Positions 18,415 to 27,215 of a stretch of 64,000 nt of DNA are shown in pieces. The translations under genes were made by a program, and so were the position numbers. Positions within the stretch are counted from its first letter, which is position 1, and every line of letters begins with the position of its first letter. Origin of the DNA: Salinispora tropica CNB-440 (GTDB lineage: Bacteria; Actinomycetota; Actinomycetes; Mycobacteriales; Micromonosporaceae); the NCBI RefSeq assembly GCF_000016425.1, contig NC_009380.1:744001-808000 (forward strand). Direction: 5' to 3'. The notes under the pieces are model-generated. The model saw nothing but the letters and a program-made list of their open reading frames with translations, made no database searches and was not told where the DNA came from.

Positions 18415-18680
18415 CTGACCGGCCTCACATCAACGACGCAGTCAAACGGCTGGTCGTACGCGAGTCACGGATCTCGGTCGACCCCGGCACCATCGACGAC
18501 CTCGAGCCACTCAACGGTGACCTGCTACGAGTCAACTCGCTGGGCTTCCTCGGCATGCTCGTGCGGCTCGAGGACGAACTCGACGTCATGTTGCCGGACG
18601 ACATCTTCGCCGGGCGGGCCTTCACGACCGTCGCCGACCTGGTCGACGTCGTCGTGGATCTGGTGAAGGAGGAGTCGTGA
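18411..18680 (+). CDS. Atypical carrier protein
   Basis: An 89-residue acidic protein with the carrier fold. The putative phosphopantetheine serine is in LLRVNSLGFLGMLVRLEDEL, where NSLGF replaces the usual DSL. The tail, FTTVADLVDVVVDLVKE, is a normal helix IV. ATGA overlap with the ProA-like gene and GTGA overlap with the TrpB-like gene place it between two enzymes acting on small amino acids. It is probably their tethering partner, but whether it is phosphopantetheinylated needs testing. Confidence 0.78.
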   Translation: MTDRPHINDAVKRLVVRESRISVDPGTIDDLEPLNGDLLRVNSLGFLGMLVRLEDELDVMLPDDIFAGRAFTTVADLVDVVVDLVKEES

Positions 18681-20017
18681 CCGAGACACCTCGAGCCTGG
18701 CGCAGCGTCCTGCCGCACCTTGGCTACGAGCTGCCCGCCGATGTGACGCCGCAGCGCACCGGTGGCCCGATGATCGCCACTTTGCCGCTAGAGCTGATCC
18801 GGCAGAGTGTCGCAACCCGGGAGTTCTGGCCGATCCCCGAGCCGGTCGCCGAGCGATACCGAAGCTACCGGCCGGCGCCGCTGTGGCGGGCCCGGCGCTT
18901 CGAGGCCGAGATCGGAGCGACCGTCCCGATCTATGTGAAGTACGAGGGTGGCAACATCTCGGGTAGCCACAAATTCAACACTGCGCTGGCGCAGGCCCAC
19001 TACTACCACCGCGCAGGCTTCCGGGAGCTGGTCACTGGAACCGGTGCCGGGCAGTGGGGCAGCGCGCTCGCCGCCGCGTGCGCCGCATTCGGCATAGCCT
19101 GCACCGTTTTCATGGTCGGCGGGAGCCTACGCGATAAGCCGTATCGGGGCAGCCTGATGCGCCTCTACAACGCGGAACTGCACGCCAGCCCCAGCCGACT
19201 GACACACGTGGGACGCGTTGCCGCCGAGCGGTCGGGGCAGGGCAACAGCCTCGCGTTAGCCATCGGCGAGGCCGTCGAGTATGCGAGAGCGGACCCCAAG
19301 CGGGCGTTTTGTATCGGCAGTGGCGAGACATACAGCATCCTGCACCAGTCGGTGATCGGCCTGGAAGCCATCGACCAGCTTGCTGCTCTTGACGCCAGCG
19401 TGGAGGCGGTGATCGGTTGCGTGGGTGCCGGCAGCAACTTCGGCGGGCTGGCCCTGCCGTTCTTCGCCGCCGACTCCGCCGGGGAGCGGGACGTGCCCAC
19501 CGAATTGATCGCGGTGGAGTCCAGCACCACCCCGAAACTCACCCGTGGGGTGTACGCCTTTGACCACACGGACTCCACCGGCACCGGACCGATGGAGGCG
19601 ATGTACACGATCGGCAGCGGGTACGCGATCCCCGCATCGCACTCGGCGGGATTGCGCTTCCACGGTGCGGCGAAGCTCATCTCTGCGATGCGGTACCGAG
19701 ACCAGATCTCGGCGTTGGCGGTGGGCCAGCGGGAGGCGCTGACCGCTGGCCGTACGTTCGCCCTGACCGAGCTGGTAGTGCCGGCACCGGAGTCGGGTCA
19801 CGCGCTGGCGGCCGCTGCCCGGGTAGCGACGGGCCGCGAACCCGGGCACCCAGCGCGGCGCGGGCTGCTGGTCTGTATCAGCGGGCACGGCCTGCTCGAC
19901 CTGGCCGCATACGACAAGCTCCTCGCCGGTTTGCCCGAGGACCGCGCAGCCGACTCGGACGCGTTGCGGGCGGCGACGGCGTCGCTGCGCGCAGTCCACC
20001 CGATGGGAGGAGCGTGA
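18677..20017 (+). CDS. TrpB-like PLP-dependent enzyme
   Basis: 446 residues of the tryptophan synthase beta (TrpB2) type, fold II. PLP lysine K99 lies in NISGSHKFNTA. GTGAGQWGSALAAACA and the glycine-rich phosphate loop CVGAGSNFGGLAL are conserved, as is AGLRFHGAAKLI. No TrpA or other tryptophan gene is nearby, so this is not housekeeping tryptophan synthesis. Family chemistry is beta-replacement or beta-elimination on serine- or threonine-type substrates. Here it could build a non-proteinogenic amino acid, perhaps on the neighbouring carrier. The GTG start overlaps the ACP stop. Confidence 0.85.
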   Translation: MTETPRAWRSVLPHLGYELPADVTPQRTGGPMIATLPLELIRQSVATREFWPIPEPVAERYRSYRPAPLWRARRFEAEIGATVPIYVKYEGGNISGSHKFNTALAQAHYYHRAGFRELVTGTGAGQWGSALAAACAAFGIACTVFMVGGSLRDKPYRGSLMRLYNAELHASPSRLTHVGRVAAERSGQGNSLALAIGEAVEYARADPKRAFCIGSGETYSILHQSVIGLEAIDQLAALDASVEAVIGCVGAGSNFGGLALPFFAADSAGERDVPTELIAVESSTTPKLTRGVYAFDHTDSTGTGPMEAMYTIGSGYAIPASHSAGLRFHGAAKLISAMRYRDQISALAVGQREALTAGRTFALTELVVPAPESGHALAAAARVATGREPGHPARRGLLVCISGHGLLDLAAYDKLLAGLPEDRAADSDALRAATASLRAVHPMGGA

Positions 20018-20018
20018 C

Positions 20019-21251
20019 ATGGTCGTGCCTGCAATACCGACGCGCAGCCGGGAGTGGACGCCGGTGCTCACCGGTCTTCGCGCCGATCTGCTGGACTGCA
20101 TGCAGGTGAACCTGGCCGCACTGGCCGATCGAGCCTACCGGCCTGGCGCGCACCTGGAGCTTGGCGCCAGCCTGCGCTTTCACATCACCGCGGGACCTGC
20201 AGGGACGCCAGCGGTGACCGCGTCGGTCGAGCAGCGGTTGACCGAGGCGGGCGACCTGCTCGGCCTGCGGGTCACCCGGCGCTGGGACGATGTGCCTGGT
20301 ACCCGGCTGCGTGAGCTACTCGCGGAGCACTCGCCGCTCTATGTGGTCGCTGACACGTTCACCATGAGCTGGCTGCCGTACGCCGGCAACCAGCACATGC
20401 ATCACAGCTTCCTGTTGGTCGACGCCGACGATCCATGTGTGTTGGTCGATGGCTACCACAACTCCACACATTGGGGCGACGCGCGACCGGGAACCTGGCG
20501 AATGCCGGCTGCCCAATTCGACGCGGCGGTGCCCCGAGCGACCGCGATGGCCGTCGCCGCCGGCGGGGCCCCAACGCTTGACCGGCCGGCGGTCCTGCGC
20601 GACAACGCTTCCGCGCTGCGCGCCGAGGCAGACCAGATCGAGGACTACCTAGCGGCAGTGCGGCGACGGGCGGGCGAGGCGCAGGCGGCGACCCAGCTCG
20701 TGCTCGATGTGTGGCTGCTCGGCCGGTCCCGGGCCCTGCACGCCGCCTGGCTGGCCAACGATCCGACCACCGCCGACGCGGCACGGGAGGCCGCCGCCCG
20801 CGCCGACGACTGGCTCGCCCTGGCTAGTCAGAGCTACGTGGCAATGCGCCGGGTTCACCGGGGCGGCGCCTTCCCCGCTCCGGTCCTCGACCAGCTTGAC
20901 GGCCTGCTGCGCGGCGAGGTGGCGTTCGCTGATGGGCTCGCCGACATCGGGCGGGTGCCGCCGCAGAGCGCGCCAACCACCGAATCTAACCGGATCCGCG
21001 GGGTGCTCGCCGACGAAGTCCGGGCCGCCCTCGGGGTAGGCCCTGAGGTGCCAGTCGACGATCGTCCGCTACGGACACTGCCCGGCTTCAACTCCTTCCG
21101 GCTTGTCGAGGTGATCGAGCGAGCAGAGGCCCGACTGCGGGTGGAGCTGGACCCGGACGACCTCACGGGGACGGCCCTGCACGACCTCGACTCACTCGGA
21201 GCCGTGTTTGACCGGGCCCGTGCGGCGACGCAAAGGGTGTCGGGCCGATGA
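20019..21251 (+). CDS. BtrH-like acyltransferase fused to a carrier domain
   Basis: 410 residues. The N-terminal part (about 1-290) matches the butirosin BtrH_N type: an early cysteine (C27, LLDCMQVNLAALADRAY), then YVVADTFTMSWLPY, a histidine-rich HMHHSFLLVD and a VLVDGYHNS segment. BtrH moves an acyl chain from a carrier protein to an amine. The C-terminal part (about 325-410) is a carrier domain with the serine (about 359) in LPGFNSFRLVEVIERAE and a helix-IV end DLDSLGAVFDRARA. Fusion of the transferase to its own carrier is unusual. Start ATG is one base after the previous stop. Confidence 0.75.
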   Translation: MVVPAIPTRSREWTPVLTGLRADLLDCMQVNLAALADRAYRPGAHLELGASLRFHITAGPAGTPAVTASVEQRLTEAGDLLGLRVTRRWDDVPGTRLRELLAEHSPLYVVADTFTMSWLPYAGNQHMHHSFLLVDADDPCVLVDGYHNSTHWGDARPGTWRMPAAQFDAAVPRATAMAVAAGGAPTLDRPAVLRDNASALRAEADQIEDYLAAVRRRAGEAQAATQLVLDVWLLGRSRALHAAWLANDPTTADAAREAAARADDWLALASQSYVAMRRVHRGGAFPAPVLDQLDGLLRGEVAFADGLADIGRVPPQSAPTTESNRIRGVLADEVRAALGVGPEVPVDDRPLRTLPGFNSFRLVEVIERAEARLRVELDPDDLTGTALHDLDSLGAVFDRARAATQRVSGR

Positions 21252-22747
21252 CCGCGCTGCTGCACGACCTGCTGGACCGCACTGCGACCGCTCAGCCGGA
21301 CACGTCGGCGATCAGCCACGGCGACCAGGTCCAAAGCTACCGGAACCTGAACGCAGCCAGCCGGCGGCTTGCCAGCTGGCTGGCTGCGCGCGGTGTCCGC
21401 CAGGGCGGACGAGTGCTCATCTGCCTGCCCACCGACCCGCTGGTACCCGCTCTGCTGTACGCCTGCTCCCGGGCGGGCGCCGTGTTCAGCATGGTCAACG
21501 AGCAATCCCCCACGGTCGCCTTGGCCCATGTGCTGACCGACGCCGAGCCGATACTGCTCGTCACTGACAGTCCTCGAGCACTCGCTGTGGCCGTAAGCAA
21601 CGGCGTGCCGACCGTGGGTACGGCCGAGCTGCGCGACGTCGTACAGGATGGTCCGGACTCCGAGCCGGCAGAGTCCCCACTGGCCGTCGACCCGATATGC
21701 CTGATCTACACCTCTGGCAGCACCGGCATGCCGAAGGCAGTGGTCTCCACCCACGCGCAGGTGGTCTTCGCGGTCAAGGCCATCGCCTCCCAACTCGCCT
21801 ACCGGGTGGACGACGTCGTGTGGTGCGCGCTGCCACTGTCGTTCGACTACGGTATGTACCAAATCTTCCTCAGCACCCTGGCCGGCGCCCGGCTACATCT
21901 GGCCTCCCCCGCCGACACCGGCCCGACGCTGCCCCGGCATCTGGTCAGCAGCGCCGCGACCGTGCTGCCCGCCGTGCCCGCGCTGGCCCGTGGCCTAGCC
22001 CGAATGCTGTCCCGCCCGGGTGCGACCGTGCCCGCGCTGCGTCTCCTCACCAACACTGGCGCCGCGATGCCGCCGGAGGTTCTGCGCGACCTACGTGCCC
22101 GCATACCCACCTTGCGCGTCCAGCTGATGTTCGGGCTGACTGAGTGCAAACGGGCGGCGATCATGCCAGTGGATGAGGACCTGCGCCGACCGGACGCCTG
22201 CGGGCGAGCCCTGCCCGGCACCGAGATCCTGGTCGTCGACGCGGACGGCGCGACGGTGCCGCCCGACACCGTCGGCGAGATCGTGGTCCGAGGCCCGCAC
22301 GTCATGGCCGGCTACTGGCGTCGAGCGGAACTCACCGCCCAGCGTTTCCCCCGTGTTGAAGGCCTCTTCCCCCAGCTGCGCACGGGCGACCACGGCTGGC
22401 TCGACGCCGAGGGATACCTGTATTTCGTCGGCAGACGCGACGACATCTACAAGGAACGCGGCATCCGCGTCAGCGTCACCGAGGTCGAGGCGGCGGCGTA
22501 CCGAATACCGCAGATTCAGGCAGCCGCGGTGCTGCCACCGCGAGTGGAGGACGGCCGTGACTCGGCCACTTTGTTCGTAGTGAGCGAACTGACAGCGCCC
22601 GAGGTACTCGCCGCGCTGCGCACCGAGCTCGACGAGCTCAAGACACCCCGGACGTGCCTGGTCGTACCGGACATCCCGATGACCCGTAACGGCAAGGTCG
22701 ACCGAGCCGAGCTGTACCGAATGTGGTCGGAGCACGCTTGTGTCTGA
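21248..22747 (+). CDS. AMP-dependent acyl/aminoacyl ligase
   Basis: 499 residues of the ANL superfamily. Motifs: IYTSGSTGMPKAV, LSFDYGMYQIF, GLTECKRAA in place of YGPTE, RTGDHGWLD, GRRDDIYKERGIRVS, and catalytic lysine in MTRNGKVDR. The FDYGMYQ and GLTECKR motifs are those of acyl-CoA-ligase-type enzymes rather than classical NRPS A domains. It therefore probably loads the acid handled by the following decarboxylase onto a discrete ACP. ATGA overlap upstream and an 8-bp overlap downstream couple it to the BtrH fusion and the decarboxylase. Confidence 0.85.
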   Translation: MTALLHDLLDRTATAQPDTSAISHGDQVQSYRNLNAASRRLASWLAARGVRQGGRVLICLPTDPLVPALLYACSRAGAVFSMVNEQSPTVALAHVLTDAEPILLVTDSPRALAVAVSNGVPTVGTAELRDVVQDGPDSEPAESPLAVDPICLIYTSGSTGMPKAVVSTHAQVVFAVKAIASQLAYRVDDVVWCALPLSFDYGMYQIFLSTLAGARLHLASPADTGPTLPRHLVSSAATVLPAVPALARGLARMLSRPGATVPALRLLTNTGAAMPPEVLRDLRARIPTLRVQLMFGLTECKRAAIMPVDEDLRRPDACGRALPGTEILVVDADGATVPPDTVGEIVVRGPHVMAGYWRRAELTAQRFPRVEGLFPQLRTGDHGWLDAEGYLYFVGRRDDIYKERGIRVSVTEVEAAAYRIPQIQAAAVLPPRVEDGRDSATLFVVSELTAPEVLAALRTELDELKTPRTCLVVPDIPMTRNGKVDRAELYRMWSEHACV

Positions 22748-23990
22748 GCTAGCGGAACTGTTCAACCGGCCGGACGCGCCACAGACCCCGGCGTACTTCT
22801 ACGACCTAGACGAGCTGACCCGCTCCAACGCGGCGCTGCGCGCCGCCCTGCCGAGGCCCACCGAGCTGTTCTACTCGCTCAAGGCCAACCCGCACCCAAC
22901 CGTGGTCGCCGAGCTGACTGCCGCGGGGTGCCGGGCAGAGGTCTGCTCCCCTGGCGAGCTGCGCGTCGCACTGGCGGCCGGCTGCGATCCGGCCCAGGTC
23001 CTCTACACCGGCCCGGGCAAGCGAGACATCGACCTGGCCGAGGCCGTCCGGGCCGGGGTCGAGCTATTCTCCGTCGACTCGCCGTACGGGCTGGACCAGC
23101 TCGACCGGATGGCCCGCGAGCACGACGTCGAGGTACGCGCCCTGGTGCGGATCAACGACGACACTCCGGCGCCTGGTCAGGGGCTCACCATGACCGGCGT
23201 CGCCTCACAATTCGGCGCGGACGTGCGTTGGGTGCTGGACCAGCCCGACCTATTCGGACCGCGCCGCAACGTGTGCCCGGTCGGGTTCCACCTCTACATG
23301 GGAAGCAACGTCGACGGTGAGGACGCTCTCATCGCTCAGTTCACGCAATCCGTCGACACCATACGCCGGCTGGTGGCGGCGACCGGAAGGCAACCGGAGC
23401 TGATCGACCTAGGTGGCGGCTTCGGGGCGCCTTTCGCGCGGGCCGGCGCTCGGCCGGATTTGCCGAAGCTGGCAGACCGGCTGGCGGCGTTGCTCGCCGA
23501 CGCCTTCCCAGGCTGGCCGGAGCAAGGACCGGCGGTGGCCTTCGAGTCAGGCCGGTACCTGGTCGGCACCTGCGGCACCCTGGTCACCCGGGTCCTGGAA
23601 GTGAAGCGGTCGCAGGGCATCCCCGTGGTCGTCCTCGAGTCGGGCATCCACCACCTCGGTGGGATGTCCGGTCTGCGGCGGCTACCGCCGATCGTGCCGG
23701 ACCTGCTAACGGTGGACGCAGCGGCCGGACCGCCAATACCCGGAACCATCGTCACCGGGCCGCTGTGCACACCGCTGGACACGTGGGCCCGCGCCACCGC
23801 CCTCCCGCCACTAGTCCCAGGCCAGCTGGTCGCCGTGCCAAACGTGGGCGCGTACGGCCTCTACGCCAGCCTGGTGGCCTTCCTCGCGCATCCCATGCCC
23901 ATCGAGGTCACCATCGCCGGGGGTCAGGTCACCAGCGTGACCCGGCTGGAACTCACCCGGCACACCGTCACCGGTAGCGACAGGGGTTGA
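22740..23990 (+). CDS. Fold-III PLP decarboxylase (ornithine/DAP decarboxylase family, BtrK-like)
   Basis: 416 residues: alanine-racemase-like barrel with PLP lysine K48 in FYSLKANPHP, phosphate-binding LIDLGGGFG, and C-terminal GPLCTPLDTW holding the active-site cysteine and aspartate. Homologues decarboxylate DAP, ornithine or, in butirosin synthesis (BtrK), carrier-bound glutamate. The gene is flanked by an acyl ligase and an ACP, the same trio as BtrJ/BtrK/BtrI. I infer that the substrate is tethered to the ACP encoded next. GTG start, 8-bp overlap. Confidence 0.87.
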   Translation: MSELAELFNRPDAPQTPAYFYDLDELTRSNAALRAALPRPTELFYSLKANPHPTVVAELTAAGCRAEVCSPGELRVALAAGCDPAQVLYTGPGKRDIDLAEAVRAGVELFSVDSPYGLDQLDRMAREHDVEVRALVRINDDTPAPGQGLTMTGVASQFGADVRWVLDQPDLFGPRRNVCPVGFHLYMGSNVDGEDALIAQFTQSVDTIRRLVAATGRQPELIDLGGGFGAPFARAGARPDLPKLADRLAALLADAFPGWPEQGPAVAFESGRYLVGTCGTLVTRVLEVKRSQGIPVVVLESGIHHLGGMSGLRRLPPIVPDLLTVDAAAGPPIPGTIVTGPLCTPLDTWARATALPPLVPGQLVAVPNVGAYGLYASLVAFLAHPMPIEVTIAGGQVTSVTRLELTRHTVTGSDRG

Positions 23991-23997
23991 TCTAACA

Positions 23998-24240
23998 ATG
24001 GACGCCGCTTTTCCGGATCTGCTCAAGCCGTTCCTCAAGTATGCGGGAACGCAGCCCATTACCTCCGAGGCCTCGCTCCAAGAGCTGGGCCTGGACTCGA
24101 TGCGTGCGATCGAACTGCTGTTCACCATCGAGGACACCTACGGGGTGTCCATGCCTGACGAACTGCTGACCGACCGTACCTTCGCCACCGCGGGCAGCCT
24201 TTGGGACACCATCGAGTCACTGCGGGGGCGGGCGGCGTGA
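23998..24240 (+). CDS. Discrete acyl carrier protein
   Basis: An 80-residue protein with a textbook phosphopantetheine site, LQELGLDSMRAIELLF, and helix III/IV region DELLTDRTFATAGSLW. It lies between the decarboxylase and two acyl-CoA-dehydrogenase-like genes. The next start overlaps its stop (GTGA). It is the likely scaffold for ligase loading, decarboxylation and flavin oxidation. ATG 23998 follows the decarboxylase stop by 7 bp, with little sign of a separate RBS, so translational coupling is likely. Confidence 0.9.
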   Translation: MDAAFPDLLKPFLKYAGTQPITSEASLQELGLDSMRAIELLFTIEDTYGVSMPDELLTDRTFATAGSLWDTIESLRGRAA

Positions 24241-25394
24241 GCACCGCGACCAGCCACGAAAAGGCCCTGGAGGAAGTGCTGGCCGCCACCGCCGAGCACG
24301 CCAAGCACACCGACGAGGCGGCTGAGTTCCCCACCGCGGCGCTGGACGCGATGCGGGCAACCGGCATCCTCGGCCTGCTGGTGCCGACGCACCATGGCGG
24401 CGGTGGCGGCGGGCTCGGCGACCTCGTCGACCTGACCCTGCGGCTGGCCCGGGTGGACATGTCTGTCGCGTTGATCTTCGCGATGCACTGCCAGCAGGTT
24501 ATGGCAGTGGTCCGGCATGCCGACGGTCCGCTCGCCGAGCGGCTCCTGCCGACTCTCGGCAAGGGGAACGTCTACCTCGCCTCCGTCACCACCGAACGCA
24601 GCAAGGGTGGGAGCTTGCTCAGCTCAGAGTCGACGGCCCGGCACGACACCGGCACCCTGACCATCGATCGGGACGCCCCGATTGTGACCGGCGGTCAACA
24701 CGCTGACGCGTTCCTCATCACCACGCTGGCGCCGGAGGCCACCTCACCCAGCCAGGTCTCCCTGGTGTACGCCCGCCGCGACCAGCTTACGATCGAGATA
24801 CGCGGCGGTTGGCAGCCGCTCGGGATGCGGGCCACCCAAAGCGTGCCCATGCGGCTGACCGGGCGGGTGCCAGCCGACCAAGTAATCGGCGCCCCCGGGC
24901 GATTCCGCGAGATCGTCGCCCCCACCTTCGGTCCGATGGCACACATTGGCTGGTCGGCGGCGTGGCTCGGCGCGGCCACCGGGGCGTTGTCCCGGATCCT
25001 GCACCACATCCGCGACACCGGCCGGAGTCAGTTCGATCCCTCCTCGGAGCTGCTGCTGACCCGACTGGCCCGGATCCGGGGCCGTCTCGACCTGGTAAAC
25101 GCTTTACTGCGCCACACCGTCGCCGCCGTGCAGAGCGCCCCCGACACGGCCGAAACGTCAACCCAGCTGCTTGTTAACAACCTGAAGGTTCACGCCGCCG
25201 AGCAGTGCTTCGGCGCCGTCGACGAGATGGTGGAGCTAGTTGGCCTACGACACGGCTATCTGCGGTCGTCGTCGCTGTACCTGGAGCGGGTCTTCCGGGA
25301 CCTTCGCTCTGCCTCGCTGAACTACGCCAACGACCGGCTGCTGCTGGTCAACGGAGCGCTGGCTCTTCGAGACCGGCAGGTGCATCTTGCCTGA
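24237..25394 (+). CDS. Acyl-CoA dehydrogenase-like flavoprotein 1
   Basis: 385 residues with the acyl-CoA dehydrogenase fold: N-terminal helical domain (GILGLLVPTHHGGGG), a beta domain (YLASVTTERSKGG; GGWQPLGMRATQS), and a C-terminal helical domain ending SLYLERVFRDLRSASLNY. In NRPS systems such enzymes desaturate carrier-bound aminoacyl groups, for example prolyl-S-PCP. Two adjacent paralogous flavoproteins follow an ACP here, so they may form a hetero-oligomer. The GTG start overlaps the ACP stop. Whether it is a dehydrogenase, oxidase or hydroxylase cannot be read from sequence. Confidence 0.85.
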   Translation: MSTATSHEKALEEVLAATAEHAKHTDEAAEFPTAALDAMRATGILGLLVPTHHGGGGGGLGDLVDLTLRLARVDMSVALIFAMHCQQVMAVVRHADGPLAERLLPTLGKGNVYLASVTTERSKGGSLLSSESTARHDTGTLTIDRDAPIVTGGQHADAFLITTLAPEATSPSQVSLVYARRDQLTIEIRGGWQPLGMRATQSVPMRLTGRVPADQVIGAPGRFREIVAPTFGPMAHIGWSAAWLGAATGALSRILHHIRDTGRSQFDPSSELLLTRLARIRGRLDLVNALLRHTVAAVQSAPDTAETSTQLLVNNLKVHAAEQCFGAVDEMVELVGLRHGYLRSSSLYLERVFRDLRSASLNYANDRLLLVNGALALRDRQVHLA

Positions 25395-26526
25395 GTTGCC
25401 AACGGCACCGGAGATGGCGCTCGCGGCCCCGGGCTCGGCGACATCCGGCACCAACGTGGCCGCGCGCACTGGGGTGGCACTGCGCGCGCTGGCCACACCC
25501 GGGGACGCCCGGGCAGTCTGGCGGACGCTCGGCGAGCATGGCCTCCTGCGTGACGCCGGGCCGGCCGAGCTGCCGGGACTGCTCGGCGCTCTCGACGCGC
25601 GCTGCCCGGTCGGCGTGGTGCTGTCGGTCTGCGTCCAGGTCGCTAGCGCACTGCCCGTCCTGCGTGAACAGGTTGACGGCCAGCCGGAGGACGGGCCGGC
25701 GCGGACCGCATACCTCGAGGCGATCACCGGTCACGCGATGCTCGCGTTGGCCGCGACGGACCGTGACGGCGCTGGCTCCGACCTGATGGAGCTAGGCACG
25801 ACGGTACGCCTCAACGACCGGTCGCTGGTGCTCGATGGCGGGAAGCGATGGATCACCAACGCCCGCACTGCCGCATATGCGCTCGTGTTGGCTCGGCACC
25901 GCCCGCAGCGGCACTTCACCAGCTTCGTGTGGGTGCTGGTGCCCACCGACGCCCCCGGAGTGCGGGTGTCGGCCACCCGGGATACCCCACTGAGCAACGC
26001 GGGTCTGGGGGACCTGCACTTCAGTCAGGTACACCTGGATCGGTCCTATCTGGTCGGACGCCCTGGGCGGGGCATGGTCAGCTTCGCCCGCCACATCGCC
26101 ACGGAACGCTTCGCTGGGGGTGTGTGGGCCGCCGCGATGTGCCGGCGTGTACTCGCCGACACCCACCGTCGCCTCACTGAGCGTCCCCTTGGCGCTGGTC
26201 GGGCCTGGGACAACCCGGCGATCCGAGAGCGGTTTGCCCGGTGCGTGGTGGAGGCCTGGCGGATCGAGACGGCCTGCGACGCCTACCGGGACAGCCCCGA
26301 CCCCTTAATGACCAGCATGTTATTGAAGGCCTCGGTGGCGCAGGGCGTGGACGTGGTGCTCGGCGAGTGCGCTGCCCTGCTCGGCGCAGAGGCGTACGTC
26401 GAGGACGGGCTAGCGCAGCTGCGGGCCACCGCCGGCATGTTCGCCACGGCCGGCGGCGCCACCGGGGCGATGCTCGCCGGGATCGCCGAGCACGTGCCCG
26501 ACCTACTCAGGGGGCAGCCATGGTGA
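25387..26526 (+). CDS. Acyl-CoA dehydrogenase-like flavoprotein 2
   Basis: About 379 residues, same superfamily but shorter at the N-terminus and divergent from flavoprotein 1. It has a beta-domain stretch ALAATDRDGAGSDL, GGKRWITNARTAAYALV typical of ACADs, a middle ATRDTPLSNAGLGDLHF and a GRGMVSFARHIATERF segment. A TTG at 25387, overlapping the previous stop by 8 bp, is the likely start; ATG 25414 is an alternative. The consecutive pair suggests a two-subunit oxidase acting on the same carrier-bound substrate, possibly with one partner structural. Confidence 0.82.
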   Translation: MPELPTAPEMALAAPGSATSGTNVAARTGVALRALATPGDARAVWRTLGEHGLLRDAGPAELPGLLGALDARCPVGVVLSVCVQVASALPVLREQVDGQPEDGPARTAYLEAITGHAMLALAATDRDGAGSDLMELGTTVRLNDRSLVLDGGKRWITNARTAAYALVLARHRPQRHFTSFVWVLVPTDAPGVRVSATRDTPLSNAGLGDLHFSQVHLDRSYLVGRPGRGMVSFARHIATERFAGGVWAAAMCRRVLADTHRRLTERPLGAGRAWDNPAIRERFARCVVEAWRIETACDAYRDSPDPLMTSMLLKASVAQGVDVVLGECAALLGAEAYVEDGLAQLRATAGMFATAGGATGAMLAGIAEHVPDLLRGQPW

Positions 26527-27215
26527 CAGCGCGGCAGCGGGCGGTGCTGGCCAGCCGGGCGCGACCGCGTCGAGCTAGCACGGGCCGATACGGCGGCGTG
26601 GTTCGGCTGTGGCTGGGCACCCGAGTGCGGGTTGCGGTGGCCGAGCAGCGTGTGCTCGCCCACCTCCCGCCGTCCCCGTCCGATCTGGCGAGGGTCGCAG
26701 ACCTTTCCGCCGGGCCGCGCGCCGAGCGACTGGCCGCACGGACGCTGCTGCGCATGCTGCTCGCAGCTGAGCTGGGAGGGAAGGCCGGCGCTGCGCCGAT
26801 CGCCGCCCACGACAGCGGCCAGCCCCACCTGCCTGAGTGGCCGGAGGTCACCGTCAGCCTGTCCCACGAGGCTGGGATGGTGGCCGCAGCGCTTGGCCGG
26901 GGCGTACCGGTCGGTGTCGACGTCCAGGTCCCCGTACCCGTGCCGTCGGCCCTGCTGCGCCGCTGTTGCGCCCCGGCGGTCCGCGCTGCCCTCGACCGAC
27001 TGCCCGAACCGGCACGGGACCGCGAGTTCGCCTGGATCTGGACGGTGCAGGAGGCATGCGTGAAGGCGACCGGCGCTGGACTCACTGGTCGGCCCTGGGC
27101 TATTCCCGTGCCGGCGGGGCGGCGGACAGGCCGCTGGGCCGATCTGCGGTGGGTGAGCCTGCGCGGGTACAGCCGGGTCCCGACAAGCGTCGCACACGGG
27201 GTGGGTACGCGATGA
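26520..27215 (+). CDS. Sfp-type 4'-phosphopantetheinyl transferase
   Basis: 231 residues with the two PPTase signatures: GVDVQVPV (Mg-binding, GIDIE-like) and FAWIWTVQEACVKATGAGL (WxxKEAxxK-like, with Q for the first K). TVSLSHEAGMVAAAL is the usual substrate-binding loop. It activates the island's carrier proteins with coenzyme A. ATG 26520 or GTG 26523 overlaps the previous stop. The island therefore supplies its own activator for at least six carrier domains. Confidence 0.87.
   Translation: MVTARQRAVLASRARPRRASTGRYGGVVRLWLGTRVRVAVAEQRVLAHLPPSPSDLARVADLSAGPRAERLAARTLLRMLLAAELGGKAGAAPIAAHDSGQPHLPEWPEVTVSLSHEAGMVAAALGRGVPVGVDVQVPVPVPSALLRRCCAPAVRAALDRLPEPARDREFAWIWTVQEACVKATGAGLTGRPWAIPVPAGRRTGRWADLRWVSLRGYSRVPTSVAHGVGTR

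Noticed and set aside
22740..23990. Housekeeping lysA or speC
   Set aside because: The sequence fits that family, but the position between an acyl ligase and an ACP, with overlapping frames, argues for a pathway-specific BtrK-like role.
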